Origin: Mesorhizobium sp. B2-4-3
GTDB lineage: Bacteria; Pseudomonadota; Alphaproteobacteria; Rhizobiales; Rhizobiaceae
Direction of reading: 5' to 3'
Length of the DNA: 64,000 nt
Assembly: GCF_006442815.1 (NCBI RefSeq)
Contig: NZ_VFVL01000002.1
Span: forward strand, 1 to 64,000
Shown here: positions 8,544 to 18,341 of the stretch, one piece after another
How positions within the stretch are numbered: position 1 is the stretch's first letter
Layout: each line of letters begins with the position of its first letter
Translations under genes and position numbers: made by a program
The notes under the pieces: generated by a model
Seen by the model: only the letters and a program-made list of their open reading frames with translations
The model's database searches: none
What the model was told of the DNA's origin: nothing

Positions 8544-11263
8544 GCCGCATCGTCCGTAAGGGGTGCGCCGAGCGCCGGCAACTCGGCGGGCACCGGCATG
8601 CGGATAGTGAAGATCGCGCCTGGACGGTCGGTGCGGTTGGCTGCCGCGATCGTGCCGCCCATCGCCTCGATAAAGCCGCGGCTGATCGACAGGCCGAGAC
8701 CCGTGCCGGCGCGCACCTGGTCGCGCTTGCGCACGCGGTAAAAGGTGTCGAATATCCGCTCCAGGTCGTCGGGCGGAATGCCCGGTCCCTCGTCCATCAC
8801 CTGCAGGATGACGGCGCCGTTGTCGACCCAGGCCTGCAGCCGGATGGTCGAACCGGGCGAGGCGTATTTGGCGGCATTGTCGAGGGGGTTGAACAATGCC
8901 TGCTCGAACAGCACGGGATCGAGCCGCAGCATCGGCAGGTCGGCCGGGATGTCGGTTTCTATCTTGTGTTCGGCGGTGATCTTCCGCGCCCGGTTCAGCG
9001 CCGATCCGACGACGTCGCCGACATAGTGGAATGCGTGGTTCGGCTCCATCGCGCCCGACTCGATCCTGGTCATGTCGAGCAGATTGGCGATGAAGCGGTT
9101 CAGCCGCTCCGCTTCGCTGACGACCGTCGCCAGAAGCTCGGCGCGATCCTTTTCCGGCAGCGCCGGCGCGAATTCCTTCAGGGTGCCGGCCGCGCCCATG
9201 ATCGCGGCAAGCGGCGTCTTCAAGTCATGCGAGATCGAGGTGAGCAGCGCCGAGCGCAAGCGGTCTGCCTCGGCGGCCAGCCTGGCGCGGTCGACATCGG
9301 CGACGAGCTGGACGCGCTCGATGGCGACCGCTGCCTGGTCGGCGAGCGCATCGAGCAGCCGCTGCTGCTCGGGCGTCAGCAGGGGCCCTTGCTTGTCGTT
9401 ATCGAGGCCGACCACGCCGATCGCGGTGCGCCCCGTCCGCAGGGGGAGATAAAGGCGTTTTGCGCCTGGCAAGGTGTCGGCGCCGCGGCCGGCGGCACGG
9501 TTGTGCTCCCAGGCCCAGCGGGCGGCCGCGATATCGGCCTCGGCCAGGGTGTCGTCCGGCGGATAGCCGGCCTTGACGGTGATGGTGCCGTTTTCCGGCA
9601 GGAGCAGAACGACGCGGACCTTCAGCATCGAGGCGATCTGGAAGGCGGTGGCCCACAGCACGTCGTCGAGCGTTCCGGCGCCGGCGAGCTTCTTGGAGAA
9701 GGAATAGATGTCCTCGGTGGCGCGCGCCCGCGAGCGCGCGGCGACCGCCTGGCGCTGCACCCGGGCCGTCAGATTGCTGGCGATCACGGCGACGACGAGG
9801 AAGACCGCGAAGGCGACGATGCTTTCGGGATCCCTGATCGTCAGCGTGTAACGCGGCTCGAGGAAGAAGAAGTTGAAGGCAAGGGCGCTGAGGAAGCAGG
9901 CATAGAGGGCTGGCCAGAGCCCGAAGGTCACGGCCGCGGTCAGCACCGCCAGAAGCAGGACGCTGGCGAGATTGCGGACATCGAGGAAACGGTCGAGGAT
10001 CGAGCCGACGGCCAGCGCGCCGGCGACATAGGCCGTCGAGAACAGATAGGGCCAGATCTGGAAAGGCTTCTGCTCCGGCGCGGCCTTGACCCGCGCCGAC
10101 GGGGCGTCGCCATCGCGCTCGGCGCCTGAAATGACATGGACGCTGATGTCGCCGGCATTGCGGATCAAGTCATAGGTGAGCGAGCCCTCGATCAACTCGC
10201 GCCAGCGCGAGCGGGTCGGCCTGCCGATGACGATATGGGTGAAATTGTTCGCCGTCGCGTGGCGCACGATGTCCTGGGCGACGTTCTGGCCGGGAATGGT
10301 GGCGATCTCGGCGCCGAGCTGTTCGGCAAGGCGCAGGTTCCTGGCCAGGCGATCCTTGTCCTCCTCGGACAAGCCGGCGAGCCGCGGCGTGTCCACGTGG
10401 AGCGCCGTCCAGGGCGCGCGCAGCCGGTCGGCTAGCCGGCGCGCATAGCGGATGCGGGCCGCTCCGCCAGGCTGCGAGTCGACGCAGGCGAGAACCCGCT
10501 CGCCGGCCGCCCACGGGCCCGGAATGGCATGCGACTGCATGTGGTTGAGCAGTTGCTCGTCGACGCGTTGGGCGGTGCGGCGCAGGGCCAGCTCGCGCAG
10601 CGCCGTCAGATTGCCCGGCGAAAAGTAATTCTCGATCGCGCGCTGCGCGGTGTTGGGGAAATAGACCTTGCCGTCCTGCAGGCGTTTGATCAGGTCGTCG
10701 GGTGTGAGGTCGATGATCTCGATGTCGTCGGCCTCGTCGATGATGGAATCGGGAACCGTCTCGCGCACCCGGACGTGGGTGATCTGGGCGACGACATCGT
10801 TCAGGCTTTCGACATGCTGGATGTTGAGCGTGGTGTAGACGTCGATGCCTTGCGCCAGGATCTCCTGCACGTCGAGATAGCGTTTGGGGTGCCGGCTGCC
10901 TGGCGCGTTGGTGTGGGCAAGCTCGTCGACCAGGACCAGCGCAGGGCGCCGCTTCAGGATGGCGTCGATGTCCATCTCGTCGAGGGTCTGGCTGCGATAG
11001 TCGACCAGGCGGCGCGGGATCACCTCATAGCCGTCGACCAGGGCCTGGGTTTCCTTGCGGCCATGGGTCTCGACGATGCCGATCACGACATCGATGCCGT
11101 CGGCGCGGCGGGCGCGGCCCGCCATCAGCATCTCATAGGTCTTGCCGACGCCGGGCGCGGCGCCAAGAAATATGCGCAGACGGCCACGGCCCTCGCGCTC
11201 AGCATGCTCGAGGAGCGCGTCGGGGGAGGGTCGGTTCTTAGGCTCGGTCCTGTCGTCGGGCAT
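8540..11263 (-). CDS. kdpD: Sensor histidine kinase KdpD
   Basis: Membrane sensor kinase of about 907 residues that phosphorylates KdpE. Domains in order: N-terminal KdpD domain with Walker A GAAPGVGKT (residues 34-42); universal-stress-like domain ending near HIVIGRPTRSRWREL; a cluster of transmembrane segments (DUF4118) around residues 390-490; a GAF-like region; the HisKA box SISHDLKTPLAAI with His near residue 675; and HATPase motifs NPLDNAAKYA, DEGPGIPP and GTGLGLSIS. A TTG nine bases upstream (11272) is also in frame, but ATG 11263 is preferred. It lies 54 bp downstream of kdpC and overlaps kdpE by 4 bp. Full length, no missing catalytic residue. Confidence 0.97.
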   Translation of the reverse strand: MPDDRTEPKNRPSPDALLEHAEREGRGRLRIFLGAAPGVGKTYEMLMAGRARRADGIDVVIGIVETHGRKETQALVDGYEVIPRRLVDYRSQTLDEMDIDAILKRRPALVLVDELAHTNAPGSRHPKRYLDVQEILAQGIDVYTTLNIQHVESLNDVVAQITHVRVRETVPDSIIDEADDIEIIDLTPDDLIKRLQDGKVYFPNTAQRAIENYFSPGNLTALRELALRRTAQRVDEQLLNHMQSHAIPGPWAAGERVLACVDSQPGGAARIRYARRLADRLRAPWTALHVDTPRLAGLSEEDKDRLARNLRLAEQLGAEIATIPGQNVAQDIVRHATANNFTHIVIGRPTRSRWRELIEGSLTYDLIRNAGDISVHVISGAERDGDAPSARVKAAPEQKPFQIWPYLFSTAYVAGALAVGSILDRFLDVRNLASVLLLAVLTAAVTFGLWPALYACFLSALAFNFFFLEPRYTLTIRDPESIVAFAVFLVVAVIASNLTARVQRQAVAARSRARATEDIYSFSKKLAGAGTLDDVLWATAFQIASMLKVRVVLLLPENGTITVKAGYPPDDTLAEADIAAARWAWEHNRAAGRGADTLPGAKRLYLPLRTGRTAIGVVGLDNDKQGPLLTPEQQRLLDALADQAAVAIERVQLVADVDRARLAAEADRLRSALLTSISHDLKTPLAAIMGAAGTLKEFAPALPEKDRAELLATVVSEAERLNRFIANLLDMTRIESGAMEPNHAFHYVGDVVGSALNRARKITAEHKIETDIPADLPMLRLDPVLFEQALFNPLDNAAKYASPGSTIRLQAWVDNGAVILQVMDEGPGIPPDDLERIFDTFYRVRKRDQVRAGTGLGLSISRGFIEAMGGTIAAANRTDRPGAIFTIRMPVPAELPALGAPLTDDAA

Positions 11264-11317
11264 CAGGTCCAATCATGAATTGCGCCGGGGACCGTGTCGA
11301 TCCCCGGCGCGGGCGGT

Positions 11318-11881
11318 TTACTTCAGCTCGTCCAGCGCCAGGTTCAGCGCCAGCACGTTGACCACCGGCTCGCCGAGGACGCCAAGCTCGCGCTCCTTGA
11401 CGTGGCTGTCGACCAGCGCCTTCACCTTGGCCTCGTCCACGGCGCGGGCCTTGGCGACGCGCGGCACCTGGAAATAGGCGGCCTCCGGGCTGATGTCGGG
11501 ATCGAGGCCGCTGCCCGAGGTGGTGACGAGGTTCATGGGCACCGGCTGGTTCGGGTTCTCGGCCTTCAGCTTCCCGGCGTCACCCTTGATGCGCTCGATC
11601 AGCTTGGGGTTGGTCGGGCCGAGATTCGAGCCGCCGGAGGAGGCGGCGTTGTAACCGTCACCGGCCGCCGACGGCCGGCCGTGGAAATAGCGGTCGCTGG
11701 CGAAAGCCTGGCCGATCAGGCTGGAGCCGATGACCTTGCCGTCCTTCTCGATCAGGCTGCCATTGGCCTGGTTCGGAAACAGCGCCTGGGCAATGCCGGT
11801 CATGCCGATCGGATAGACGAGGCCGGTCAGCACAGTGAAGAAGACGATCATGACAAAAGCGGGTCTGAGTTGCTTGAACAT
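11318..11881 (-). CDS. kdpC: Potassium-transporting ATPase subunit KdpC
   Basis: Single-span subunit of the Kdp P-type ATPase, 187 residues, that stabilises nucleotide binding in the KdpFABC complex. One N-terminal membrane segment ([20 protein letters not shown]) is followed by a periplasmic domain with family motifs: [35 protein letters not shown] and [13 protein letters not shown]. The 12-bp gap to the kdpB stop fits one operon. Full length and unremarkable. Confidence 0.97.
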   Translation of the reverse strand: MFKQLRPAFVMIVFFTVLTGLVYPIGMTGIAQALFPNQANGSLIEKDGKVIGSSLIGQAFASDRYFHGRPSAAGDGYNAASSGGSNLGPTNPKLIERIKGDAGKLKAENPNQPVPMNLVTTSGSGLDPDISPEAAYFQVPRVAKARAVDEAKVKALVDSHVKERELGVLGEPVVNVLALNLALDELK

Positions 11882-11893
11882 CGGGGCAAATCC

Positions 11894-13987
11894 TTATGCG
11901 AGGCCTAGGGCCGTGACGATCAGGTCGATCGCCTTGATGCCGACGAACGGCACGACTATGCCGCCGAGGCCGTAGATCAGGAGGTTGCGGGTGAGCAGCG
12001 AGCCCGCACCGATGGCGCGGTATTTCACGCCTTTCAGCGACAGCGGGATCAGCGCGACGATGATCAGCGCGTTGAAGATGATGGCCGACAGAATGGCGCT
12101 CTGCGGCGTCGCCAGATGCATGACGTTGAGCGCCTGCAGCGGACCGGTGGACTGGCCGGGCGCGACGTAGAAGACCGCGAACATCGCCGGGATGATGGCG
12201 AAGTACTTGGCCACGTCGTTGGCGATGGAGAAGGTCGTCAGCGAGCCGCGCGTCATCAGCAGCGCCTTGCCGATCTCGACGATCTCGATCAGCTTGGTCG
12301 GGTCGGAGTCCAAGTCCACCATGTTGCCGGCTTCTCGCGCGGCTACCGTGCCGGTGTTCATGGCGACGCCGACATCGGCCTGCGCCAGCGCCGGCGCGTC
12401 GTTGGTGCCGTCGCCGCACATGGCGACCAGCTTGCCCTTGGCCTGCTCCTCGCGGATCAGCGACAGCTTGTTCTCCGGCGTCGCCTGGGCGAGGAAGTCG
12501 TCGACGCCCGCTTCGGCGGCGATGGCAGCCGCCGTCAGCGGATTGTCGCCGGTGATCATCACCGTGCGGATGCCCATCTTGCGCAGCTCCGCGAACCGCT
12601 CGCGGATGCCGCCCTTGACGATGTCCTTGAGGTGGACGACGCCGAGCAGGCGGCCGTCGCGCTCGACCGCCAGCGGCGTGCCGCCGGCCTTGCCGATCTC
12701 GTCGGCGATGGCCTGCAGGTCGCGGATCATTTCCGTCGTCGGACGCGTGCCATGGGCGGCGACGGTCGCCTGATTGACGTGATTGAGCACCGCATCGACC
12801 GCGCCCTTGCGCACCGACGAACCGTCGATGTCGACGCCGCTCATGCGGGTCTGCGCGGTGAAGGGCACGAAGGTCGCGTGCAAGGTCGCCATGTCGCGGG
12901 CGCGGATGCCGTATTTCTCCTTGGCAAGCACGACGATCGAGCGGCCTTCCGGCGTCTCGTCGGCCAAAGAGGCGAGTTGCGCCGCATCGGCGAGTTCCTG
13001 CTCGGTGACGCCCTTGACCGGGCGGAACTCGGTTGCCTGGCGGTTGCCGAGCGTGATGGTGCCGGTCTTGTCGAGGAGAAGCGTGTCGACGTCGCCGGCG
13101 GCCTCGACGGCGCGGCCGGACATGGCAAGCACGTTAAAGCGAACCAGGCGGTCCATGCCGGCGATGCCGATGGCCGACAGCAGCGCGCCGATCGTGGTCG
13201 GGATCAGCGTCACGAACAGAGCGACGAGGATCGTCACCGAGATATAGCCGCCCGAATAGGAGGCGAAGCTCGGGATGGTCGCGGTGGCCAGCACGAAGAT
13301 CAGCGTCATGCCGACCAGCAGGATGTTGAGCGCGATCTCGTTCGGGGTCTTCTGGCGCTCCGCACCCTCGACCAGCGAGATCATGCGATCGAGGAAGGTG
13401 TGGCCGGAAGCGGCGCTGATGCGCACGCGAATCCAGTCGGACAGAACCTGGGTGCCGCCGGTGACGGCCGAACGGTCGCCGCCGGATTCGCGGATGACGG
13501 GCGCGGATTCGCCGGTGATCGCCGCTTCGTTGACCGAGGCCACGCCTTCGATCACCTCGCCGTCGGATGGGATGATGTCGCCGGCCTCGACCAGCACGAC
13601 ATCGCCGACCTTCAGGCTGGTGCCCGGCACCATCTTGAATTTGGTGCGGTCGCCGTTGGTGAGCAGCTTGGCCTGGGTTTCGGTGCGCGCCTTGCGCAGC
13701 GAGTCGGCCTGCGCCTTGCCGCGGCCCTCGGCCACCGCCTCGGCGAAATTGGCGAACAGCACGGTGAACCACAGCCAGATGATGATCTGCAGCGTGAAAC
13801 CGAGATCGCCGCCGCCGGCGATCAGGTCGCGGATGAATAGCACGGTGGTGAGCAGCGAGACGACCGCAACGACGAACATCACCGGATTCTTGACCAGCGT
13901 GCGCGGATCGAGCTTGCGGAGGGCGCCGCCGATGGCGGGCACCAGGATGCGCGCATCCATGATAACAGCGGATTTGGACCGGCTCAT
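11894..13987 (-). CDS. kdpB: Potassium-transporting ATPase catalytic subunit KdpB
   Basis: Catalytic subunit of the Kdp pump, 697 residues, a P-type ATPase. It shows the actuator motif TGES, the phosphorylation motif DKTGT with Asp near residue 306, the KGAVDAV region of the nucleotide-binding domain, and the hinge motif [19 protein letters not shown]. Membrane segments lie near residues 35-80, 215-270 and 575-690. The ATG at 13987 has GGAG upstream and overlaps the stop of the preceding small ORF by 4 bp (ATGA). An upstream in-frame extension to 14074 crosses that small gene and is rejected. It works with KdpA, KdpC and KdpF in the inner membrane. Confidence 0.97.
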   Translation of the reverse strand: MSRSKSAVIMDARILVPAIGGALRKLDPRTLVKNPVMFVVAVVSLLTTVLFIRDLIAGGGDLGFTLQIIIWLWFTVLFANFAEAVAEGRGKAQADSLRKARTETQAKLLTNGDRTKFKMVPGTSLKVGDVVLVEAGDIIPSDGEVIEGVASVNEAAITGESAPVIRESGGDRSAVTGGTQVLSDWIRVRISAASGHTFLDRMISLVEGAERQKTPNEIALNILLVGMTLIFVLATATIPSFASYSGGYISVTILVALFVTLIPTTIGALLSAIGIAGMDRLVRFNVLAMSGRAVEAAGDVDTLLLDKTGTITLGNRQATEFRPVKGVTEQELADAAQLASLADETPEGRSIVVLAKEKYGIRARDMATLHATFVPFTAQTRMSGVDIDGSSVRKGAVDAVLNHVNQATVAAHGTRPTTEMIRDLQAIADEIGKAGGTPLAVERDGRLLGVVHLKDIVKGGIRERFAELRKMGIRTVMITGDNPLTAAAIAAEAGVDDFLAQATPENKLSLIREEQAKGKLVAMCGDGTNDAPALAQADVGVAMNTGTVAAREAGNMVDLDSDPTKLIEIVEIGKALLMTRGSLTTFSIANDVAKYFAIIPAMFAVFYVAPGQSTGPLQALNVMHLATPQSAILSAIIFNALIIVALIPLSLKGVKYRAIGAGSLLTRNLLIYGLGGIVVPFVGIKAIDLIVTALGLA

Positions 13988-14220
13988 TTTTGGGCTCCAG
14001 TATCGGTCATGTTGGACGGCGCCGGGTGTTCGGTCTTCGGGAAAAGGTGCGGAAGGCCGGTGGCCAGCAGCCACAGCACGAACAGCACGGCCGCCATGCC
14101 GAGAAAGGTTGAAAGGGTCGGGAAAGGACGCGGCTTCTCGTCCCTTCCGTTGTCGGGCGCTCCGTCGCCTGTCTGGTGACGGTCGTTGCGACGTATGTCG
14201 TTGAAGCGGGGCATGGTCAT
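13984..14220 (-). CDS. Small single-span membrane protein between kdpA and kdpB
   Basis: A 78-residue ORF ([13 protein letters not shown]...) inserted between kdpA and kdpB, an extra gene compared with the enteric kdpFABC order. It starts one base after the kdpA stop (ATG 14220; ATG 14214 is an alternative) and ends by overlapping the kdpB start by 4 bp, so it is tightly coupled translationally to both. It has a basic, hydrophilic N-terminal half, one hydrophobic segment ([20 protein letters not shown], residues about 38-57) and a short polar tail. No family motif is recognised. A role as an accessory or assembly subunit of the pump is inferred from position only. Confidence 0.75.
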   Translation of the reverse strand: MTMPRFNDIRRNDRHQTGDGAPDNGRDEKPRPFPTLSTFLGMAAVLFVLWLLATGLPHLFPKTEHPAPSNMTDTGAQK

Positions 14221-14221
14221 C

Positions 14222-15925
14222 TCAGAAGGTCTGTCCATGGATCATCGCCAGATGCTCGACGATCGGACCGACGGCGAGCGACGGGAAGAAGGTGAGGCCG
14301 CCGACGATGACGATGACGCCGACCAGCAGGCCGACGAACAGCGTGCCGTCGGTCGGGAAGGTGCCGGCCGAGGCAGGCACGGTCTTCTTGGCGGCCAGCG
14401 AGCCGGCGATGGCCAAAGCCGGGATGATGACCAGGAAGCGGCCCATCAGCATGCCGACCGCCATGGTCAGATTATACCAGGGGGTGTTGCCGGTGAGGCC
14501 GCCGAAGGCCGAGCCGTTGTTCGCGGCCGCCGAGGTATAGGCGTAGAGCACCTCGGTGAAGCCGTGCGGACCGCCGTTGGCCATCGAGGCCACGGCGCTG
14601 GGCAGGACCACGGCGATGGCCGTGAAGATCAGCATCGCCAGCGGCAGGCACAGGATGGCAAGCATCGCCATCTTGACCTCCTTGGCCTCGATCTTCTTGC
14701 CGAGATATTCCGGCGTGCGGCCGACCATCAGGCCGGCGACGAAGACGGCGACGACGACGAACATCAGGATGCCGTAGAAGCCGGCGCCGACGCCGCCGAC
14801 GATGACTTCGCCGAGCTGCATGTTGATCAGCGGGATCATGCCGCCGAGCGCTGTGAAACTATCGTGCATGGCGTTGACGGCGCCGCAGGAGGCGGCCGTG
14901 GTGATGACCGCGAACAACGCCGACGCGGCGATGCCGAAGCGCGTCTCCTTGCCTTCCATGTTGCCGCCGTCGATACCGAGCGCATGGACCAGCGGGTTGC
15001 CGGCGGCCTCGGCCCAGTAGCAGACGGCGATGCCGACGAGGAACAGCACGCCCATCGAGGCGAGGATCGCCCAGCCCTGGCGCTCACTGCCGACCATGCA
15101 GCCGAAGACATTGGTGAGGCCGGCGCCGAGCGCGAAGATCGACAGCATCTGGATCAGGTTGGAGATGGCGTCCGGATTCTCGAACGGATGCGCGGCGTTG
15201 GCGTTGAAGAAGCCGCCGCCATTGGTGCCGAGCATCTTGATGGCGACCTGCGACGCGACCGGCCCGAGCGCGATCGTCTGCTTGGCGCCTTCCAGCGTGG
15301 TCGCATCGACATACGGCCCAAGCGTCTGCGGGATGCCGAGCCACACATAGACGAGCGTCAGCACGATGCAGAGCGGCAGGAGCACGTAGAGCGTGCAGCG
15401 GGTAAGGTCGGCCCAGAAATTGCCGATCGACTTGCCGGACGTGCGGGCGAAGCCGCGGATCAAGGCGATCGCGATGGCAATACCGGTAGCGGCCGAGACG
15501 AAGTTCTGGACGGTGAGGCCGGCCATCTGCACGAGGTAGGACATCGTGCTCTCGCCGCCATAGTTCTGCCAGTTGGTGTTGGTGACGAAGCTGGCGGCGG
15601 TGTTGAAGGCAAGCTCAGGGTCGACCGCGGTCATGCCAGCGGGATTGTAGGGCAGCACGCCCTGCAGCCGCTGCAGCGCGTAAAGGACCAGCAGGCCGGC
15701 GAGATTGAAGAGCAGCATGCCCGTCGCGTAGACGGCCCAGTGCTGTTCTTCCCTGTCGCTCGTGCCGGCGAGGCGATAGAGGCCACGCTCGATAGGGACG
15801 AGCACCGGCGACAGCAAGGTGCGATCGCCGCTGAAGACGCGGTACATATAGAAGCCGAGCGGCTTCACGAGCAAAGCCAAGATCCCGCAATAGACGAGGA
15901 TCTGTATCCAGCCATTTATGGTCAT
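14222..15925 (-). CDS. kdpA: Potassium-transporting ATPase potassium-binding subunit KdpA
   Basis: Channel-like potassium-binding subunit, 567 residues, with about ten membrane segments. Selectivity-filter repeats are visible, including [10 protein letters not shown], the hallmark [18 protein letters not shown] and the [11 protein letters not shown] loop. It binds potassium from the periplasm at high affinity and passes it to KdpB. The ATG at 15925 lies 21 bp after the kdpF stop; the stop is followed at once by the 78-residue ORF. Full length. Confidence 0.97.
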   Translation of the reverse strand: MTINGWIQILVYCGILALLVKPLGFYMYRVFSGDRTLLSPVLVPIERGLYRLAGTSDREEQHWAVYATGMLLFNLAGLLVLYALQRLQGVLPYNPAGMTAVDPELAFNTAASFVTNTNWQNYGGESTMSYLVQMAGLTVQNFVSAATGIAIAIALIRGFARTSGKSIGNFWADLTRCTLYVLLPLCIVLTLVYVWLGIPQTLGPYVDATTLEGAKQTIALGPVASQVAIKMLGTNGGGFFNANAAHPFENPDAISNLIQMLSIFALGAGLTNVFGCMVGSERQGWAILASMGVLFLVGIAVCYWAEAAGNPLVHALGIDGGNMEGKETRFGIAASALFAVITTAASCGAVNAMHDSFTALGGMIPLINMQLGEVIVGGVGAGFYGILMFVVVAVFVAGLMVGRTPEYLGKKIEAKEVKMAMLAILCLPLAMLIFTAIAVVLPSAVASMANGGPHGFTEVLYAYTSAAANNGSAFGGLTGNTPWYNLTMAVGMLMGRFLVIIPALAIAGSLAAKKTVPASAGTFPTDGTLFVGLLVGVIVIVGGLTFFPSLAVGPIVEHLAMIHGQTF

Positions 15926-15946
15926 GATGGGCTCTCCGCGTATCGG

Positions 15947-16036
15947 TCAGAAGCGCTCTGGGCGGATGAGCGCGTAGGTGAGGTAGGCAAGCAGGAACAA
16001 GGTCACCGCGCCGCCGAGTATGTAGTCGAAAAGCAT
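15947..16036 (-). CDS. kdpF: KdpF small subunit
   Basis: A 29-residue peptide (MLFDYILGGAVTLFLLAYLT then YALIRPERF) made of one membrane helix and the short RPERF tail typical of KdpF. It stabilises the KdpABC complex in the inner membrane. A purine-rich site (AAAGGGGCC) precedes the ATG. It sits between the 26-residue micro-ORF and kdpA, the expected place. Confidence 0.92.
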   Translation of the reverse strand: MLFDYILGGAVTLFLLAYLTYALIRPERF

Positions 16037-16051
16037 GGTACGGCCCCTTTC

Positions 16052-16132
16052 TCAGATTCTTTCGCAGGCTTTGACGTAGGCTAGGGACAGGGCGAAGAAT
16101 AAAATCCCGATCCCGAGAACTATGAGGTCCAT
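16052..16132 (-). CDS. 26-residue membrane micro-ORF upstream of kdpF
   Basis: A complete 26-codon frame (MDLIVLGIGILFFALSLAYV then KACERI) with an AAGGAACAGCTGCA leader before its ATG, ending 15 bp before kdpF. It is one hydrophobic helix followed by KACERI. It opens the kdp transcript. Hydrophobic micro-ORFs in this position may be small membrane subunits or leader peptides; I do not recognise a named family with certainty. The single helix, good ribosome binding site and operon position make a real gene likely. Confidence 0.7.
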   Translation of the reverse strand: MDLIVLGIGILFFALSLAYVKACERI

Positions 16133-16672
16133 TGCAGCTGTTCCTTGTTTTCCACTTGTGTCCACAAACCGCATAGGCAGGCTGAAAACTGCACGCACGC
16201 GCTCGTCACCTTGGCGGCGACGGCGGTTCACGACGTTTCTTGGAATGGAAATATGGACCCGATCGCCATAAAGGTTCGAGACGGGAGGGATGGGAAAGAT
16301 ATAGGAATTTTATAGGGGTTTTGGGCGGTCCCGTCCGAAGGTCCGGTTGGTTAATACGCGTTGGCAGATTCCATGCCTTGGCGATTGGCCGAGACGCCTA
16401 TCGCGTCGTCATCCACGGGCGGAGCAAGGAGCGAAGCGACGCGCGCAGACCCGAGGATCCATGCCGTGACTTGGAAGCGCCGCGGCGGCCCAGAATTCCG
16501 CACCCTTGCACACTTCGGTCCAGGTAACGGCATGGATTCCAGGGTCTACGCCCGTCGCTACGCTCCTTGCTCCGCCCTGGAATGACGAGGTTCATGAGCC
16601 TTCAGCTCATAATCAGCGTTTGCGATGACTACCCCAACGGACGCTGATAGCCTTGCCCGACAAGGCGATCGC
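16133..16672. other. Intergenic region carrying the kdp promoter
   Basis: About 540 bp between the kdp operon and the amidase gene with no supported gene. The part next to kdp (about 16133-16350) must hold the KdpE-dependent promoter, but no confident -35/-10 or KdpE box could be picked by eye. The rest is largely the palindromic element at 16407-16588. Confidence 0.6.
16407..16588. repeat. ~185-bp palindromic repeat element, copy 2
   Basis: Same element as 7438-7623, same orientation: GCGGAGCAAGGAGCGAAGC at 16419-16437, its complement with one mismatch at 16557-16575, inner CCATGCCGT and ACGGCATGG arms, and the same CGTCAT/ATGACG ends. The core between the arms is diverged. Together the two copies bracket the whole kdp locus. 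Confidence 0.85.
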
Positions 16673-18109
16673 CTAAATCGCGGGCCGCCGGTCCTTCCAT
16701 GGCATCTCCCCTTCCAACTGCGTTGACAGCGCCAGCACCGCCGCCTCGTCGCCATAGCGGCCGACGAGCTGGACGCCGATCGGCACGCCGCCGGCCGACT
16801 GCCCGAGCGGCAGCGAGATCGCCGGCAGGCCGGAGATGTTGAAGGGGAAGTTGAAGACCGCGTCGCCCCATTTGGCGTTGTAGCGATCGAGATCAGTCTC
16901 CGACATGTCGTAATAGCCGAGCGGACGCGGCAGTTGCGTCAGCGTCGGGGTGATGAAGATGTCATAGGGGTCGAGGTCGCCGACGATATCGCGGCCGATC
17001 AACCTCAACTGCTCGACATCCGAAATATGCTTGATGCCGCTGGTCGCGCGGCCGCGCTGGATGATCGCCCAGGTCAACGGTTCGACATCGTTCGGCGTGA
17101 CGGGGCGGCCGACCAGCGTCTCCAGGAAGCCGAAAGTGGCAGCCGTCTGCACGCAGGTCATGTCGGTGTAGATCCTCCAGACGGCATCGGCGTCGAGCGG
17201 CATGTCGTGCTCCTCGACGTCGTGGCCGAGACGTTCCAGCGCAGCGACCGTGGAGAGCACGGTTGCCTTGACGTCAGGATCAATCGCCGTGCCATTGGGC
17301 GGCGTGACGGTAAAGCCGACGCGCAGTTTCTTCGGCGCTCGCGCGGAAAGGCTGAGCCAGCTGTCCGCCGGCACCGGCGGCGTGTAGGCGTCGCCGGGCA
17401 GAGCGCCGGCCACCGCGTCGAGATAGGCGGCGGTGTCGCGGACCGTTCGCGAGCAGCAGAGAAAATAGGCGCCGCCATACCAATAGTCGCCGAAGGGCGC
17501 CAGGCTGACGCGGCCGCGCGATGGCTTCAGGCCGACGATGCCGCAGCAGGAAGCCGGAACGCGGATCGAGCCGGCCCCGTCACTGGCTTCGGCGATCGGG
17601 ACCATGCGCGAGGCGATCGCGGCAGCAGCGCCGCCGCTCGAGCCGCCCGGCGTGATGCCTTCCTTCCACGGGTTCTTCGTCGTGCCGTAGAGTTTCGGCT
17701 CAGTGGTGATCGACCAGCCATTCTCCGGCGCGTTGGATTTTCCGACGAGGATTAGGCCCGCCGCCTTGATGCGTCGCACCACCTCGCTGTCGGAATCGGC
17801 GACGAAGTCCTTGAGGTAGCGGCAGGAATTGGTGAGAGGCGCGCCGGTCCAGGACGAAGCGAGTTCCTTGAGCAGATAGGGAACGCCTGCGAAGGGCGCG
17901 GTTTTGTCCACCGTCTTCACCTGCTCGCGGGCCATGTCGTAGAGACGATGGATGACGGCATTGAGCTGTGGGTTGAGGCGTTCGATCGTGGTGATCGCCG
18001 CTTCGACCAGTTCAGCCGGTGAAACCTCGCCGCGCTTCACCAGCCCGGCGAGCGCCAGCGCGTCGGAGTCGGCATAGGTTTCGAGCAGGCTCTTCGAGAT
18101 CGCGGCCAT
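16673..18109 (-). CDS. Amidase signature family hydrolase
   Basis: Cytoplasmic amide hydrolase of 478 residues. The Ser-cisSer-Lys triad is visible: K81 in YLLKELASS, the cis-Ser region GGSSGG at 155-160 (S157) and the nucleophile S181 in DGAGSIRVPAS. The usual GTDTGGS before the nucleophile is here ASDGAGS, an uncommon variant. The C-terminal INISGLPAISLPLG-like stretch (FNISGLPAISLPLG) and GVQLVGR also fit the family. GGAGGAAACAC precedes the ATG. It lies 232 bp downstream of the Gfo/Idh gene in the same direction, separated by palindromic repeats, so it may be the last gene of the ABC transporter operon. The substrate is unknown. Confidence 0.93.
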   Translation of the reverse strand: MAAISKSLLETYADSDALALAGLVKRGEVSPAELVEAAITTIERLNPQLNAVIHRLYDMAREQVKTVDKTAPFAGVPYLLKELASSWTGAPLTNSCRYLKDFVADSDSEVVRRIKAAGLILVGKSNAPENGWSITTEPKLYGTTKNPWKEGITPGGSSGGAAAAIASRMVPIAEASDGAGSIRVPASCCGIVGLKPSRGRVSLAPFGDYWYGGAYFLCCSRTVRDTAAYLDAVAGALPGDAYTPPVPADSWLSLSARAPKKLRVGFTVTPPNGTAIDPDVKATVLSTVAALERLGHDVEEHDMPLDADAVWRIYTDMTCVQTAATFGFLETLVGRPVTPNDVEPLTWAIIQRGRATSGIKHISDVEQLRLIGRDIVGDLDPYDIFITPTLTQLPRPLGYYDMSETDLDRYNAKWGDAVFNFPFNISGLPAISLPLGQSAGGVPIGVQLVGRYGDEAAVLALSTQLEGEMPWKDRRPAI

Positions 18110-18191
18110 GTGTTTCCTCCCACTTGCAAGTGCGGTCAGCTGCGAACTGGCCCAAACTCACCCTCACCCAGCCTCCGCTTCGCTCGGCTGA

Positions 18192-18275
18192 CCTCTCCCC
18201 GCTGGGGAGAGGAGACTTTCAGCGCCGGCGCCAACCTCTTCTCCCCACCGGGGAGAAGGTGGCCGCGAAGCGGCC
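18192..18275. repeat. Cluster of short perfect palindromes
   Basis: Three hairpins in a row: CCTCTCCCC/GGGGAGAGG (18192-18212), CTTCTCCCC/GGGGAAGAG-type arms (18238-18258) and GGCCGC/GCGGCC (18261-18275). This is a mosaic of REP-like elements between the dehydrogenase and amidase genes. It could attenuate transcription or stabilise the upstream message. Confidence 0.75.
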
Positions 18276-18341
18276 GGATGAGGGGGCTTGGCGCGGCGTC
18301 TTTGTTTTTGGCGGAAATCGCTACGCATTTCCTGGATTTGC

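Noticed and set aside
8540..14074. Long plus-strand frames opposite kdpD, kdpB and kdpA
   Set aside because: Shadow frames of high-GC genes; no ribosome sites or family motifs, while the minus strand holds complete Kdp proteins.
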